Source: Tetranychus cinnabarinus | Taxonomy: Eukaryota; Arthropoda; Arachnida; Trombidiformes; Tetranychidae | Direction: 5' to 3' | Length of the DNA stretch: 64,000 nucleotides | Assembly: GCA_022266195.1 (NCBI GenBank) | Contig: WHVY01000002.1 | Span: forward strand, 5,781,001 to 5,845,000 | In this document: positions 11,901-25,544 of the stretch, one piece after another | Layout: the number at the start of each line of letters is the position of its first letter | Position numbering within the stretch: position 1 is the first letter of the stretch | The notes under the pieces: model-generated | What the model was told of the DNA's origin: nothing | Database searches by the model: none | What the model saw: the letters and a program-made list of their open reading frames with translations, nothing else | Made by a program: the position numbers and the translations under genes

Positions 11901-14900
11901 CTTCTCAGTTTAACTTTACTGTGATATAAAAAGTTTTTGGTTTTTCAATTGAAACCAACATCAAGCAGAGTGAAATAAAGTTACCCATGGATGATGATGA
12001 AACCAGCATCTTCTGGGATTGACAGTTGATGTGGATGAAGGGAGACACAGAGTGACTGGGAGTGTGCCATTTCTTCCCTCTCTTCATCTTCTTCTTCTTC
12101 AACAATCTTCACCTCATCTTCATCAGCATCTTCCCTCTTCTCCTTCATCACAGATCAGACACTCAATCAAAAGACACAGGACTCTATTAAAACGCACTCT
12201 TTTCCCATCCAAGTCCATTCAAAGTTTACTCTTCACTCAACTTTATCCATTTTTTATTTTCTCCTTTTCTCTTCTTCTTTTGGCCAGAAAAATTATCATC
12301 AACTATCATTTTCATGCTCATCCTTTCATCATCATTGACCATCATTACCCAAATGCTATTATTAGTATCATTTGATTAATAAAAAAAGATGAATACCATT
12401 TATTGTTCCCTTCCTTTCCAACTGCAAACCTTACAGTTAATCATTGCAATGTTGATTAACAAATTGCCATTGATTCATTGATCTAAATGATTGCAATTGT
12501 TGATCACAATTTACACTTGAAGTCAACTTTAAATGTTGAAAAAGTAAACCTAATTGAAGGTTAAACAAAAGATGAACAATAAGATCGTCTTTTCACTCGA
12601 ACCAATTATTTAAATTCATCAGTTAATCCACTAATCAATCACTGACACTGAAAAGTTGAAACTTAATCAACATGAACAATAAAGAGTCACAAAAGGTGGC
12701 TCAATATTGGATAAAATGAAGAGTAGGAAGAGGCAGCAGAAGATGAAAAAAGTAATGTCAAGAAGTAAAAATTGGCTGATAAAGTTGGTGAAAGAAGAAA
12801 ATTTGTGAACTTCAAATTTATTCCAAAATTTCCTTATTCTTCTTCATTATCATCAGCATCATTTTCATCCTTTTTTTTCTTCTTCTTCATTGCTTCCCTT
12901 TTCCATTATCCAGAATAACACTGCAACACCATATTATTGATTGGCACACTTTCACATTTGATGTGCAAAAAGGCTGACACTCGACATTATAAACACATTG
13001 ACTTTATCAAATTTAATCCTGCTCATGAAATTTCATTTGATTAAAAAAGAAGCAACTCTTGCATCTTAATCCTCTTCCTTCATCTCAATCGGATTACTTA
13101 TTATAATCAGTAACAGGGTGTCCAGTTAAGTAGATTTACTCTCAACAAATACCACAAAAGCCTTCATTTGTTGCAAACTCAATCTGGAAAAATGTTCAAC
13201 CAAACAGGGAAAAAGAAACAAAGCCAAATGCATAAAAAAAGGTAAACACAATCAGTCCATTTTTCAATGCTTTAAATCACTTATCAACTCAATTGCACAT
13301 CACAAATGTATTTTTACCTGATTTCATGTTCAAAAGAAGAAGGTGAAATTAAAATTGATAAAAAACGAAACCTTTCAACCATTCGATTCAAACATTCAAT
13401 GTTTCCATTGAATCTGCTTTTTAATTTCAATATTTACGTTTTATTTCAACAACTTTGTGGTTTTTGTACAAAAACATGAATTTTGCGTCTCTCATAGGAA
13501 CTGGTTTTATGGTTTCCAATGAACAATTTCATGTCAACCTAATTTTCAAGATGCTCGATGATAAAGTCAGTGTCAGAATATTCATGATTAGAAACTAGGA
13601 AATAACATCAAAATTAGAATTTGTTTCGAGAAAATAAATTTCTTTTTAATGAAAAATGGAAAGCTTCCTCCAATAGTTTCGTGATTATTTCTGGAGTTCA
13701 TGAGCGAAAATTTCCAAATCCTGAAAATTTTTCGCTTCCTTTGCTCTAAAGGTTTGATCAATTCCATTCCATGATGCGATTGAAAAAGCGGACTTCATAC
13801 TAATGTTCACTTTGATTGTAAGTTAAAAAATAAATGTTCTGAGAGCTCTTGAAACATTTCAATGTTTTTGTTTCGGAAAAACACATTTCTTGATTATGCT
13901 CAAGACTGTTAACACATTAATGAAATGATTGGTTTGAATTAAAATGAAATAGATTTGATTATAAATTGAAAAGTAGTTTGTTGATGAAATTTGTTCCAAT
14001 TGAAAATGTCTTTAAATATTAGCAATAAAAGTTGCCATTAAATGACTGACTCTAAATCAAGCAATAAAGATTCAATCTTTAAAACATTCCCTTCAAAGTA
14101 ATTTAATGGTTTTTTATTGAAACTATAAAATAGATTACAATTTGAGGATTTGTTTTAATCAAAAATATTGCTTTTCTCTGGTTACAGGATAAGTGTTAAC
14201 CTAATCGAATCTAAATTGATTGATTGAGAAATAATTTTTTCAAATTACATTTTCAACATCAAAGTTATCAAGGCAACAAATCTTTGGTCTTAAAGGTCTA
14301 ATGGTGCTAATTAGCATCAATTGATTGGACCTTTTGCCTCGATTAGTTGAACATGTAAATACCTTTTTCGATGCGATTCACCTTCTTTTCATCAATTTAC
14401 CTCAATTAAAGTCTAATTTCAGTGTTGCACTCAATTTGATGGACAAAAATGGTTACATTGAAATGATTTGACATTAAAGGGGAACATTTAATGGATATTC
14501 ATTTGAATAAATTGATCATTAGACAAGTGTAAAGGGTAATCAAGAGACTGTTAACAGTTCTTGTAAACTGGTTAAATGGAGGAATCTAACAATGTTAATG
14601 TCCTTCAATCAAATTATAGCAATTTGTATTGTCAACAAATCCATAAGTCAACTGTTTAACTGTTGGGCGAGACAAACAAAATGTGTCTTCAATTCAATTA
14701 ATCAAGATGATTGAAATGGAGAGAATGGAAAAGATTAATTCAGTTTAATCATAATGATCACGATACAAGAGCATTTTAAAATCAATTGAAATGCAAAACC
14801 ACAAGAATTGAATCAAGATGAGGAATGATAAGGATGAGCAGTTTAAATTGCGTGTTCATTTAAATAATAAAGTTGCAAATGTTCAACATCAACATAAACA

Positions 14901-16690
14901 ATTTTGCGTTTTTTTCAATTTTCCTCAAAAACTCACACAATTTAAACATTTAATGATAATAATCTTACAGCTTAATTAATAACAATAAAGTTTACATGAG
15001 CAAGTAATCGATATTGAGCTAAATTCAGTCGTACAGTTAAGAGACTAAATTTTTAATTTACTTTCGCTGTGAAGTTTGCTTTTAATTTATTAATAATTAA
15101 AATGAAAAGGCCCGAAACATTGAAAATTAAATGTTGCCTGAGTTTAATTGTGATTATAGATGCCAATGTTGTCATTAAATGTTCACATTTTTCAGACAAA
15201 ATGTTTCTTTTCAATTTACTTTTGGCTACTTTGTTGCTTCATGTTCAAGAGTAAAAATAACATGAAAATTTACACGCAATCAAACAATTAAACGCAATAT
15301 AATTAATCATTTCAAGATGGAAAATGGAAAAGATAAATTCCCATTTAAATGTATTCATAATGGTAAATGTTGTTCAATAACAGGTAATGCGAAGAGTAAA
15401 GGTTAATCAATAATCGGTTCAACAAGGGAAGATGGATTAAAGCTGTGATTAGTGATGATTAGTCCAAGATTAGATCAATTTTGATTAATGGAAATGGGAA
15501 AAGTTTCAATTGAAAAGCAACCCTTTTAAACGCTGTTCATCCTCATTATCATCATCGGATAATCATTGGATTTAACAATTGGTATTAGCTTGATGGTTAA
15601 CACTTTGGGTTCAACAATGGATCCATTTAATGGCCATAAAGATGAATCTCTTTTTTTGCTTGGTAAAGGCTTTCAATTTGTTGATTAACACGACCAATGG
15701 CAATTGAAATAAAGGAAAACGATTGACCATCCAAAATGATGAAACTGGCTCCAACTGACCGATGCCCTTTTCCTCCCACAGTTTTTCCTCTTTTCACTCT
15801 CCCACCAAGCTTATATCATTAACCGTTTTTCAATTTTTGGTAAAATGTTTCCTTTCCAAAGATTACATTTAATGTTAACAGTTTGACAATTGATCAATTA
15901 CTTTGTTTAACCGTTAACTGGATCAACCCGGTAAACAGTCTTCAAGAGCTGGTTGGATGTGATTAAACCATTCATTAGCAATTAATAATTAGAAAAGTTA
16001 ACAATTCATTAACCCTGACCTTAAATAGGAGCAAAACAGTTGCACTTTTTTTTTCTTCTTCACCAAGACAGTAACAATTATTACAAATGTGTATATATGT
16101 TTATAAATGTTATTTGAGATGAGAAAAGAAATGAATTATTGAGGTAAAAAAGAAACAAGTTATCAAGAAAAGAAGTAATCAATCATTATAAGTCAGGTGA
16201 ATGAAAAGGTAAGATAATCTAATTGCAGGCAATTGTCATTAAGATTTTTCTTCAAATTGATTAATTGAGGGAAGAAAAAAATTAAACAGTATTATTGAAT
16301 TGGTTAGATTAGGAGGTGTTTTTTTCCCTTTGTGAAACGATTGTATCGGTTGAACAGAAATTAAACAGTTGCAACTGAAAAGTGATGAATATGTTGAGTT
16401 TTAATCAGTATTGATTGAAAGTTGTTTGATTCAGTGAAATATTCAATTTGCTGATTAAAGCCAATTGAAAATTGGACTGACTTGGACTGATTAAGTTGTG
16501 AAGGTAATTATTGCAACTCTTTCCTATTCACGTTTCTCTCTCCTTGGGTTTGTAATTCAGCTTCATGGGCAGTTTACATGATAACCTTTTCATTTCATTC
16601 TGTTCAACCAACCAACATTTTTACAATTCAAATTGCAACAATTTAGATCTATTTCTGGTACAATTGAACATCATTTAAACAATCGAGGGA
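5949..16690. other. Non-coding stretch, about 10.7 kb
   Basis: AT-rich sequence with no recognisable gene. It holds the degenerate 10-bp repeat at 6861-6900, a 119-codon open frame on plus at 11565-11924 and a 118-codon frame at 12019-12375. The 11565 frame has a charged first half and a Phe/Ser/Leu tail from a pyrimidine run. The 12019 frame is mostly pyrimidine-rich. Neither shows a family motif and both are treated as chance frames. Words such as GGTTAAC, TTGATTAA and ACAATTG recur without a fixed period. Confidence 0.5.
6861..6900. repeat. Degenerate 10-bp tandem repeat, four units, CCTAA-like
   Basis: There are four consecutive 10-base units: TTAACCTGAT twice exactly, then CCAACCTAAT and CTAACCTATT. 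Each carries AACCT, the complement of AGGTT, the core of the TTAGG telomere unit. The array may be a decayed telomere-like repeat or an unrelated minisatellite. Confidence 0.7.
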
Positions 16691-17345
16691 AGTAAATCAA
16701 CAGTCACAGAGAAGCTTCGAGTAAGCATGAATTTTAAGGCCAAGCTGGAGGCATCACTGGGCACAGGTTGATGGGACAATATGAGGCTCTCGAGTTAGTT
16801 GCATTTGTTTTACTGATCAATATAATCATAACCAGGGACTTGCTTCAAGATTGATTTCCATATATTGATTCTGATGAATAATAAATATAAATTTCCAATC
16901 TTCTGACATTGTCTTGATGAGCATGATTCTTGGTCTGGTTTTGATCCATTTGAAGCATTGATAATTCTTTACTCTTGAACAAGTATTGACTCAATATCGA
17001 GTCCAGTATTACTTCCAATTCACTTAAAGCACTGAATATTCAATACTTGGAACAGATGAATTGTTTTTTGAATAAGGAAAATAATGGATCCTAGTTATCG
17101 TCAACAGGAATAACAGCATTCTCAGATAGATCTAGCAGTTGTATCATTACTCAACAGGAATTCTGGTTGAGTCGATAGTTCCAGGTGAGAATTGAATAAA
17201 ATTAAAACCGTTCTATGCATCATCGTTATGGAGTTAGTGATCTGATTTCAGGACAATAGGACAAAAGTTCTTGAAAAGCGTTGATGAATGATAGAAAACT
17301 CCAACAGGATTTAAATGGTGCCATTCCAATCAAAACCAGCTAAAT
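16691..17345. other. Stretch of different texture, possibly a decayed element
   Basis: This stretch has fewer simple repeats and more mixed composition than its flanks. It holds three copies of a CAACAGGA(A/T)T word (near 17103, 17153 and 17292) and a 10-bp inverted repeat, CAAGTATTGA at 16980-16989 with its complement at 17040-17049. All six frames close often. No transposase or reverse transcriptase motif is readable. An old transposon or pseudogene is possible but unproven. Confidence 0.3.
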
Positions 17346-18628
17346 GTTGGGAGGAAAAAAAACAATTTACAGTTAAGTTTGTGTCAAATTGGGCTAAAAA
17401 ATTTACATCATCCAATTTCATTGAAAACCTTCATGATTCACAAGTAAAAAAAGTCAACCAATAGGAAAGAAAGTCTTACAGCCTAATAGATAAATGTATC
17501 AACTGAATGAGGTTAAATAAAGTTAAAAATTGATTAAATTACAGATTTGTGAAAAATGTAAGTCAATCAAAAAAGATCATAATTATTATCATAATTGGTA
17601 ACATGTTTTTGCTCATTGTATACACTCAACCCTTGCGTCCAAAAATGATGATAAAAATTGATAAGGTAAAAACAGGGAATAAAAAGAGATGATCAAGATG
17701 AATAAAATGAGGATGAAAAAAGATGTAAGAGGATCTCATGGATCATTGAGAGTTCATTCAATCACATTGACACATAATATACATTAGATTGACTTGTAAT
17801 CAGCCAAGCGTCTGTACAAAGTCAATACAAATAATGTAAATTCCCTAACAAGATTCACTTGATTCTCTTTGATTGTTTTTTCAATTCGCATTCAATCAAA
17901 ATCTCTCCTCTTTCCCTATCTTCCCTATCATCCTGATCATCCTCATCACTCTCACAAGAAACACACTGACAAACACACTCTTATACCTCTTTCCTGTTCA
18001 AAGTTGATATCATTGATAAAATAAATACAAAATATGACTTTCTTTATGCACACAATAACAACAACTTGAACACAACAGTTAATAAGCGCAAGCTTGATCT
18101 TTTTTAGTTTCACTTTTGCTGATTTTCAACTCTCATCTATTGATTTTTTCAGTAGCGAAAAAAAACCTTTTCTCATCATCATCTTCAACTTCAACTTCAT
18201 CTTTACATCTTCCTTATCGTTGACGCGTGCCAAACACGCACCAAAGACTATTTTGACCTCAAAGAGATTTAAAGTGAGTCAATCTCGAGACTCACAGTTT
18301 GTGGCCTCATCTCTTTCTGCATCAAGTGATTCAGGGAGAAAATTATCATCATCATCATCATCATTACTATCAACATCATAATAATCATCATTTTTCTGTT
18401 GAAAAATGTATTTGTCAATAACATACGAACAACTCCCCGGAAGTTAAGAGAAATAGAGAGAGAGAACAAAATTCATCTCTGAACTTTTTCTCATTAATTT
18501 TCAGTTCAGTTGTTATCATTAGGATAAAAAATAAAGTTTAAACACCATCCAACAATAACAATAAACAGAATCAAAACCAATAATAATTTATCTAATTTCT
18601 TCTTCTTGTCACTTGAGGAAAATGAAAA

Positions 18629-18654
18629 ACTATTGACTTTAATAAGTCAATAGT
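18629..18654. repeat. Perfect 11-bp inverted repeat, 4-base loop
   Basis: Arms ACTATTGACTT (18629-18639) and AAGTCAATAGT (18644-18654) are perfect complements around a TAAT loop. RNA from either strand could form a short hairpin. It is too short for a microRNA precursor, and no flanking pairing extends it. Confidence 0.6.
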
Positions 18655-19099
18655 CAACATTTAATTCAATTATTATTACAATTAAGTCCATCGATTTGCT
18701 GTTTCCGCTATCATTATTCATTATCACCCTATTTACTGATTATTATTACTATTTATATTATTAACCTACAATAATCATTGTCATTTGTCAGTGTATTATC
18801 ATTCTAATGGTGTTTAAACATGTAACTTATAAGGCAACCGTTTTTTTGCAATTCTCTTAAATTGATTGATTTTTCTTAATTAATTTCCATCATACTAACT
18901 TGGTGAATTAAATTTTCTTACTCTGATTGGTAACATTAGGAAATGTGTTCATTTGCACGAGTCTAAATGATTCAGTCATCCTTCTTTCATTCTCTTTTTA
19001 TCATCAGCATCATCACCGTCATCCTAATCTTCTCATTCTTCTCCTTCTCCTTGTTCCTGTTTTCTTGGTGCAAACTTAAAAAGATTTGCTCTTGCGTAA

Positions 19100-19264
19100 A
19101 TTGACAATATCTTTATCAAAGGACCCAGGGCAGTAATAATCTTAATGAAATCTCATTTAGAAGATCCAAGAATCCATCAAATCAACCAAGCAATCAGAAT
19201 CTCCACCTTCGGCTCACTTCTTATTCCATTCCATCTCCTCCTTGGTTTCCTTGAAAAAATCTGA
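19100..19264 (+). CDS. Candidate coding island, 54 open codons, unknown
   Basis: From just after a TAA (19097-19099) the plus frame is open for 54 codons and stops at TGA 19262-19264. An internal ATG at 19145 would give 39 residues. The predicted peptide mixes charged, aromatic and aliphatic residues, with a basic and polar middle and a hydrophobic Leu/Phe-rich end. The same DNA is also open on minus, where a pyrimidine-rich acceptor (ending CTCCTCAG, AG at 19261-19262) leads into 27 codons ending at 19177. At most one strand can be right. No family is recognised, and chance openness is a serious alternative. Confidence 0.18.
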   Translation: MDNIFIKGPRAVIILMKSHLEDPRIHQINQAIRISTFGSLLIPFHLLLGFLEKI

Positions 19265-22200
19265 GGAGCCAAAAATACAGTAAATAAAATGGTTAACACA
19301 ATTATCCAGAAAAAAAATCTGGTGAAAACAACTTAAAATTCAAATGGAAGACACAAAAGCATACGAACCTTTCAAGTAAAAAAAACATAAGATGGTCAGT
19401 CACTATCTGGTCATTCAAAGTTTAGTACCACACAGGTAAAACCTAAAGTAACCCAAATAAAATAGAGAGCATAATTAAAACAAACCAAACACAAAACGTC
19501 TTAAAACAAAAGTAAAGATGAACAAAGAGCTTACCTTAAGACCCGTTTCATGCACCAAATTTTGTCACAAGACGAGTTAACCAGTTAAATACATAAAATG
19601 TTGAACCTAAACAACAAACATTAAACTAAATTACAAATAAAAACCACAAATCAAATTAATAAATCCAAATTAGTGAAACAAAAGACAAAAGATACAACCA
19701 ATTAACCTTCTGATCAAAAAGGGGAGTAATCAGTGTAAGAGAGGGAAATCTGCAAAATCCTTACGCGCGCCATTTAAAAAATTAACCCAAAATTGAAATT
19801 AATGAATAAATGAAATATTTTTTTCCTTTTTCCTGCAAGAAAGTAAAAAAGCTTTGTAAAATGTCCAAAATTTTACATTCCAATATAGAAAGGATGGTTA
19901 ATGTAGCCAACCATTTGCCAACAATCAGTTACAGTGAGGAAAGTAAAAGATTCAATTAGATATGATTCAATGTAAATTGAAATGAATACAATAAAGAGAT
20001 GAAGTTATTTGGCGTCATTTTTTTGCTGTAAACCAGGAAAGCGCAACAAAAAAAGCTCTGCACATGTAAACAATTTAAATAAAGTTTAAAAATTGTGGTA
20101 ACTTTTTTCACCATTTTGCTATTATTTAATCAAATTGTAACATCACCAAAGTCTAACCTCATTAGACCTTAAAATGGGGAAGCCACACAATCAATCAAAT
20201 GTTAGGTTGCCAGTTTAATGTTGATCATCATCACCATCACCACCAACATGATCATCATCGTCATTATCACCATCATCTAGTTTACAGTTAAACAGACCAC
20301 AGAGGATGGGAAGAAGAAGAAGATCATTTTTTAAAAACTCACTTTTACCTTCCCAGTTTAGTGAAGGATGAACCATCACTTTACAGTTTAAATTAATGTT
20401 ACTTATCATTTTCAATTTAAAGTTAATTCAAAAGGAGGAAGAAGAGAGGATGAAGAGGAGAGAAATGATGATGATGATTATGATGTTTATCATTGTTTGG
20501 GTGAAAAGTAATGTTGGACAGTAAAAAGAGAAGACCTTTTTTGCTTCACTTTTAGATGACTCAAATTGGATTGATTAATTGTTGGACTAATGAATTATCG
20601 GAATGACAGTGTTGCCCAGATGAAACTGTATTTACTCTGTAACATTGACAAAAGTGTAACAAAAAGCTGATCATGAATTAATTTATATTCATTTGAATAT
20701 TGACATTACTCACCTCAAATGGTTACCAAACAACGTACTTTTTTGTTATATTGAAAAGTTGAGTAAACAAAAATTTAATCAAACAATGATTCTGATGAGC
20801 CTCCTCATTATCCTCCATTATCATGACAAGTTAACATGATATTAAATTATATTTACCAATTACATATGATATACTCTTACCATAAGTCAACAATTTGAGG
20901 AATCAAATCAAGGACAAATTGCTTCTCTTTATTTGATCAACATTAAAATGAAAAAGATCTTCTTCTTTCATCTTTTGGGTGCAAATGGTGAATGTAAATA
21001 GAGGAAGATGAAGATCATGTTTAATGATCAAAAATTGGAGACAAATTAAGAGTGGAACAAAAGTCCGAGATTTGAACAGTTCTGATTGATAAAAACTTTT
21101 ATTATCTTGTAAATTGCTGCTCATCAATTATCATCATCATCATCATTCTGTGTGGGTTAAGGTGAAGAGTAGAGAGAAGGATGAAAAAAGGAAACATTTT
21201 CTTCTCTTTTTTCTTGCCTGTGCACTTTTCCATTCATTAATCTTTTCCTATTTGCTCATTATTCTGATTTTTCAAGTTGCTCTGTTTTCCTTCATGATTA
21301 TCTGAAAGAATAGGTAAGAATGATAAAATGATAACCAATAAATAAAAGTCTCTTTTAATGGCCAATATACACTGTTATCATCATCATTGCCACTTTTCAT
21401 TAAACTTTCTTTTTCTCTCTCTTTCTGTTCTTCCCTTTCTTCATTCTCTTTATGATGATAATGATGAGAATGTGAAAAGTTCATGATTAGTTTAATCAAA
21501 ATTGCTTTTTCTCTCATTGCCATCTGATGAACCCGCAAGTTTCAAGTTGCTATAAATAAGGAAATTACTTTTACCAGTAAACTTATTGTAGGCTAAGGAT
21601 AAGTAACATTTCACGGTAACAATTGACTTTCACGGACAACTTTTATCGGTTCAAGTAGCCTTGGTTAGGTGACAATCTTTCATAACCAGAGTTGCAAAAA
21701 TCAAAATCTCTTGTTGAATAAACCTGCAGCTGGCTGCTGGTTGTACAACAATCAATGTACGTAATCAGTTCATTTTGTTTTATAAAATCATCAACTTGTC
21801 AACTTATCCGAGTCTAAGCTCAATAAGATAGAAACAACTGAATAAAATTTGAAATATATCGGTGTGATTAAAGTCAATAAGAACTGTTTCCTAGATTCAA
21901 CTCACCTAACATGAACAAACTGAATGAATATCTTTATCTGAGCAAATCAGACTGATTCAGGATGACGACTGACAGATTGTTAACGGAGGGCCAGTTCGGT
22001 TTAATTATTCAGATGTAACATCTATTTTGATTGAATACTGTTTTAAAACTTAATCCTGATCTCATCAAAAACCATCAAACATTTTTATCAATATTGAACC
22101 GAACTGTCCCTGAATCAAAAATCAAAAGGACTGCACTATCAATAAGAGTTAACCAAGTAAACATTAACAGGTGAAAATATGAAAATCCATCTGAATTGTT

Positions 22201-25056
22201 AGCACTTTCATCATGAATCGTCAATCGTTTCAATCAAAAATTGAATTTACAGAATGAAAATTAGTTGTTCTTCAAAATTTAGTCTGGATGAATTTTTTGT
22301 GAATCTAAATGCGAAGTAAATCGAATGAGAAATAATTGAAAATCTTGTTTCAAAATTTCTGTTAAATATTTAAAAAGAAAAGTGTTTTTTCTCGAGTTGA
22401 GCAAAATTTGAACTTTTCAATGAAAAGACAGGCTAATGAAAATGACTCAATTTCACAATTCGACACATTGATTTGACCATGTTTCAGATTCTCGATACTT
22501 TTTATATTTGATAAGATTAGATTGTATAGAGATAAATTGGCTGAAATAGGATAAAAAACAATATGAGATGATGATGATGATGAGAGGCTGTTATGGTGGA
22601 TAACGAAATGATGATAAAGGATGTTGAATGAAGGAAGGGCGTTTACGGAGTTGAACATGAATAACAATCAGATGGATTCTAGGCGAGTCTCAAGTGTCAC
22701 GCTATCATGACTCTCAGCGAGAAAGAGAGTTGGATATTTGGGTGATTAAAAGATTTAAAGGAAGACACGGACTAAAAGTCATCATGATGGTAATGACAAA
22801 AGAGAGAAAATGAAGATGCAGAAGATGAAAAAAAAGAGAAGAAGATATTGCAACCTGTAAATGTATTATTTTCCTCATCATCGTCATCATACAAAATGGG
22901 AATCCAAATTATTCCAAGTTTACTCTGTATCCTTACAAATGCTACTTGAATTGGAAGGTGATCATGTTTGTTTGGTCGTGGGCCAGAAACATTGGCAAAC
23001 AAATAAACAATAGACTGACCCTGCCATGGAAACGATCAATTGTATCACCTTAATCTTTAACTCACTTCATTTACTCACACACAGAGAGTCACATTATCAT
23101 CATTACTTTCATTGTCAATATTGATATGATAAACAGAGGAGAGAATCACACTTTTTTCAATGCTGCACACTCGACCCTCTAGCATTGGATTATGCTCATT
23201 GTTCGGGTACTTTACGTACTTTACAGCTGATGGTAACAATATGAGTACATTTGTTAGTTGATCATTTCAGTTCACCTTAATTATTAATATAATAATAGGA
23301 GAAGAAAAAAAGTGTTTCACGATTTTTATCGATCTTTTTTTACAAATCAATCAATTATCATATTACTAAAAATTTGATTAAACATGAACATTTCAATGAT
23401 CAAAAATAAGATTTTATCAATTATATCAAAGTGAACCTACGCTTCTTTCAAACTAACCACAGTACCTCAAAAAGATCAGTAAAAGGTTGCAAAAAATTCT
23501 CATTAGCAGCTAATCATTAGCTGAACAAATAAGTTTTAACTCACAGATCTGCCTCCAGTGTCAACAAATATCTTGCAACTTAAGATCAGGTGTTCATGTT
23601 ATAATCATCTACCTAGAACTGTCAATAAATTGGCAAAGTTTTCGATTGCTGATGTCCATCAACCGTTTTCATCGACAAATTAATAAGTTCCAGATATTTG
23701 ATTCTCACTATCGCTCGAAACTCCAGGTTAAACCGAAAATCGAAGTGACCTCTTGTACAGAAACAGAAATTTCTATTTCTGGTTTTCCCTGAAAAGTTAC
23801 AACAAAACGAGTGGAAAATCTGGTTCCATAATTTTACTAAAGGCGATGGAATTTTCAACTTTGACCTCGATTTTCTCGAGAAATGATAAAAGTTGTTATG
23901 CCCCAAACCAAACGTTTTTGTTCTTGAACTGATTTCGCTCCTTTGCAACTTTTTGAGTCTAGTTTTGTTGAGGTTTTCACGATTAGCTTTTAGTATCGAT
24001 CGTTATGAAGGCTTGATTATGCTATGAAATGGATTCATGTCACGAGATTGACTGGTGAAATCTGTTGAAAATGAGTGAAATTTGTTTCTAGCCAATAAGT
24101 TAATCAAGTATTGAAATCTTTTTCTTCATTTAACCTTTACAATTTGAAATGTTAATAGTTTAGTTGCGTTTTGCTTTCTTCTTGGTTTTTACATCTTTAC
24201 AATTCTAAATTCAACCTTTTGTTCATCAATTGATTGTCATGAATATAAAGAAATAAGAAACCATTTTTGTTGAGTTAAACAACACTTCATACCAACAGTA
24301 AATTGACAAAATTTTGACTGTGAAGGTGAAATGTTCAATCGCTTTTATTATTCAAATGTTACCCTTTTCACTTTACGCTCAACAAGAAAAACCTTAAACC
24401 TTAACCCCTCTTGTTTCACTTTTGACCATTACAGTGTGTGGCTCATTTGAAATGACCTCTAACCTTCTGTAAAAATTGTCCCTTAAATACTCTGGTCAAT
24501 AGTGAAAGTCATTAACTGTGATTTATAATCAGAAAAAAAACCTTCAAAACGGTTCTTCCTCTTCATCTTCATCTTTTTGTCAAGACACTCCTTTATACTA
24601 TTTACAATAAAAAAAGCAATGACAAAAGCATTACTAAACCCTTACCTGAAATAATGCCCAAGACCTTTGACCCAATTATATTTGACCAAATGTCTTTTTT
24701 GTTGTTAAATTTCCATAGACAAGGTCAAGATTGAGTGGATCAAATTAAATTGATCAGAATTACAAATTCATGGAAAACTGTGAAAACAAAAATGAAAGCA
24801 ACAAAACTCAATTCAATCGCTAATCGAGCTCTTCATTGCTAATTACAAATCGAATCGGCTTGTTGAAAAGTTCAACTAGATAAATCATCAGGTTATTTTA
24901 GTTCAAAATCAAAGGTTCAATTCTCAACCCGAACGAAAACTTCTTACGTCAATCAATCTGAATCAGGATATCTTGAGTTATTTTACAATGATAAACTTGA
25001 TTCAAACATTTATCCTAACCAACGTTATTTAAAATTTTGGGTTAAAATTGATAAGC

Positions 25057-25235
25057 TCATTCATTTGAGGCATCATCCATGATCTCATCTTGATCAGTTC
25101 CAGTGTTAGGTGAGGCCACTCCTATTGATTCATAATACTTCTGCACAATCAAAGGCCAATTGACAACTTCAGATATGGGTTTTGATTCATGAATTGCTGC
25201 TTCCAAGAATGACATATCAAAGTGAGTAGTTTTTA
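25057..25235 (-). CDS. Candidate terminal exon or gene fragment, unknown protein
   Basis: On minus, a frame open from 25296 down to the TGA at 25057-25059 encodes up to 79 residues. An ATG at 25213-25215 would give 52, and an acceptor-like TTTTACAATTAG (AG at 25236-25237) would start an exon at 25235. The peptide looks like real protein, with Asn-Trp-Pro-Leu-Ile-Val-Gln-Lys-Tyr-Tyr in the middle and an acidic tail ending Asp-Asp-Ala-Ser-Asn-Glu. It shows no simple-sequence bias. It lies head-to-head with the SoxB1 gene, about 250 bases from its likely transcription start. I do not recognise the family. It could be the last exon of a minus-strand gene or a relic, like the Prp6 fragment nearby. 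Confidence 0.3.
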
Positions 25236-25400
25236 CTAATTGTAAAACAATGTTTGATTTTTGATTTGATATTAATTTTTTCAGTAAACTTTTTGTTCAA
25301 ACTTGTTTCTTGAATTTTTGTTCACAAAACAAGATCGTTTATAGTTTGGGTTGGATAATGTTCAACATGTATTAGTGAGTTTTTGCGCAGTTTTAAGGCA

Positions 25401-25416
25401 GAGCCACGCATGGCTC
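25401..25416. repeat. Short perfect inverted repeat upstream of SoxB1
   Basis: GAGCCA and TGGCTC flank a CGCA loop, about 60-70 bases upstream of the initiator-like motifs. It is GC-rich against an AT-rich background. It may be a dimeric factor site or a small hairpin; its role is unknown. Confidence 0.45.
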
Positions 25417-25472
25417 CTCACCATCTCACCTAACCAGTAGCAACAACGTACAGCAACTGTAAAGGACCGACA

Positions 25473-25492
25473 TCAGTTAGAAGAGATCAGTT
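25473..25492 (+). promoter_or_regulatory. Two initiator-like TCAGTT motifs, probable SoxB1 start region
   Basis: TCAGTT occurs at 25473-25478 and again at 25487-25492. TCAGT is the arthropod initiator consensus. Starting at either would give a 5' leader of about 55-70 bases, rich in CAA/ACA, which suits efficient scanning. No TATA box is seen at the right distance. The assignment is inference from motif and position. Confidence 0.35.
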
Positions 25493-25544
25493 GAACCAGT
25501 AACAAAAAACAATTCAAAAAAATTTAACAACAGTAACAACAACA

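Larger units (their letters stand above)
17346..25056. other. Non-coding stretch upstream of the SoxB1 locus
   Basis: About 7.7 kb without a firm gene. It holds the hairpin at 18629-18654, the two-strand open island at 19100-19264 and a set of splice-like sites on minus at 19440-19773. A 108-codon minus frame at 23622-23948 has no recognisable motif. The stretch lies directly upstream of a developmental regulator, so enhancers are plausible, but no specific site can be assigned by eye. Confidence 0.5.

Noticed and set aside
11565..11924. 119-codon plus frame
   Set aside because: Its second half is a pyrimidine-rich stretch without stop codons, the start is not an ATG in good context, and no family motif is seen.
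12019..12375. 118-codon plus frame rich in Ser, Leu, His and Pro
   Set aside because: It is driven by CTTC/ATC repeats, whose strand cannot form stop codons easily.
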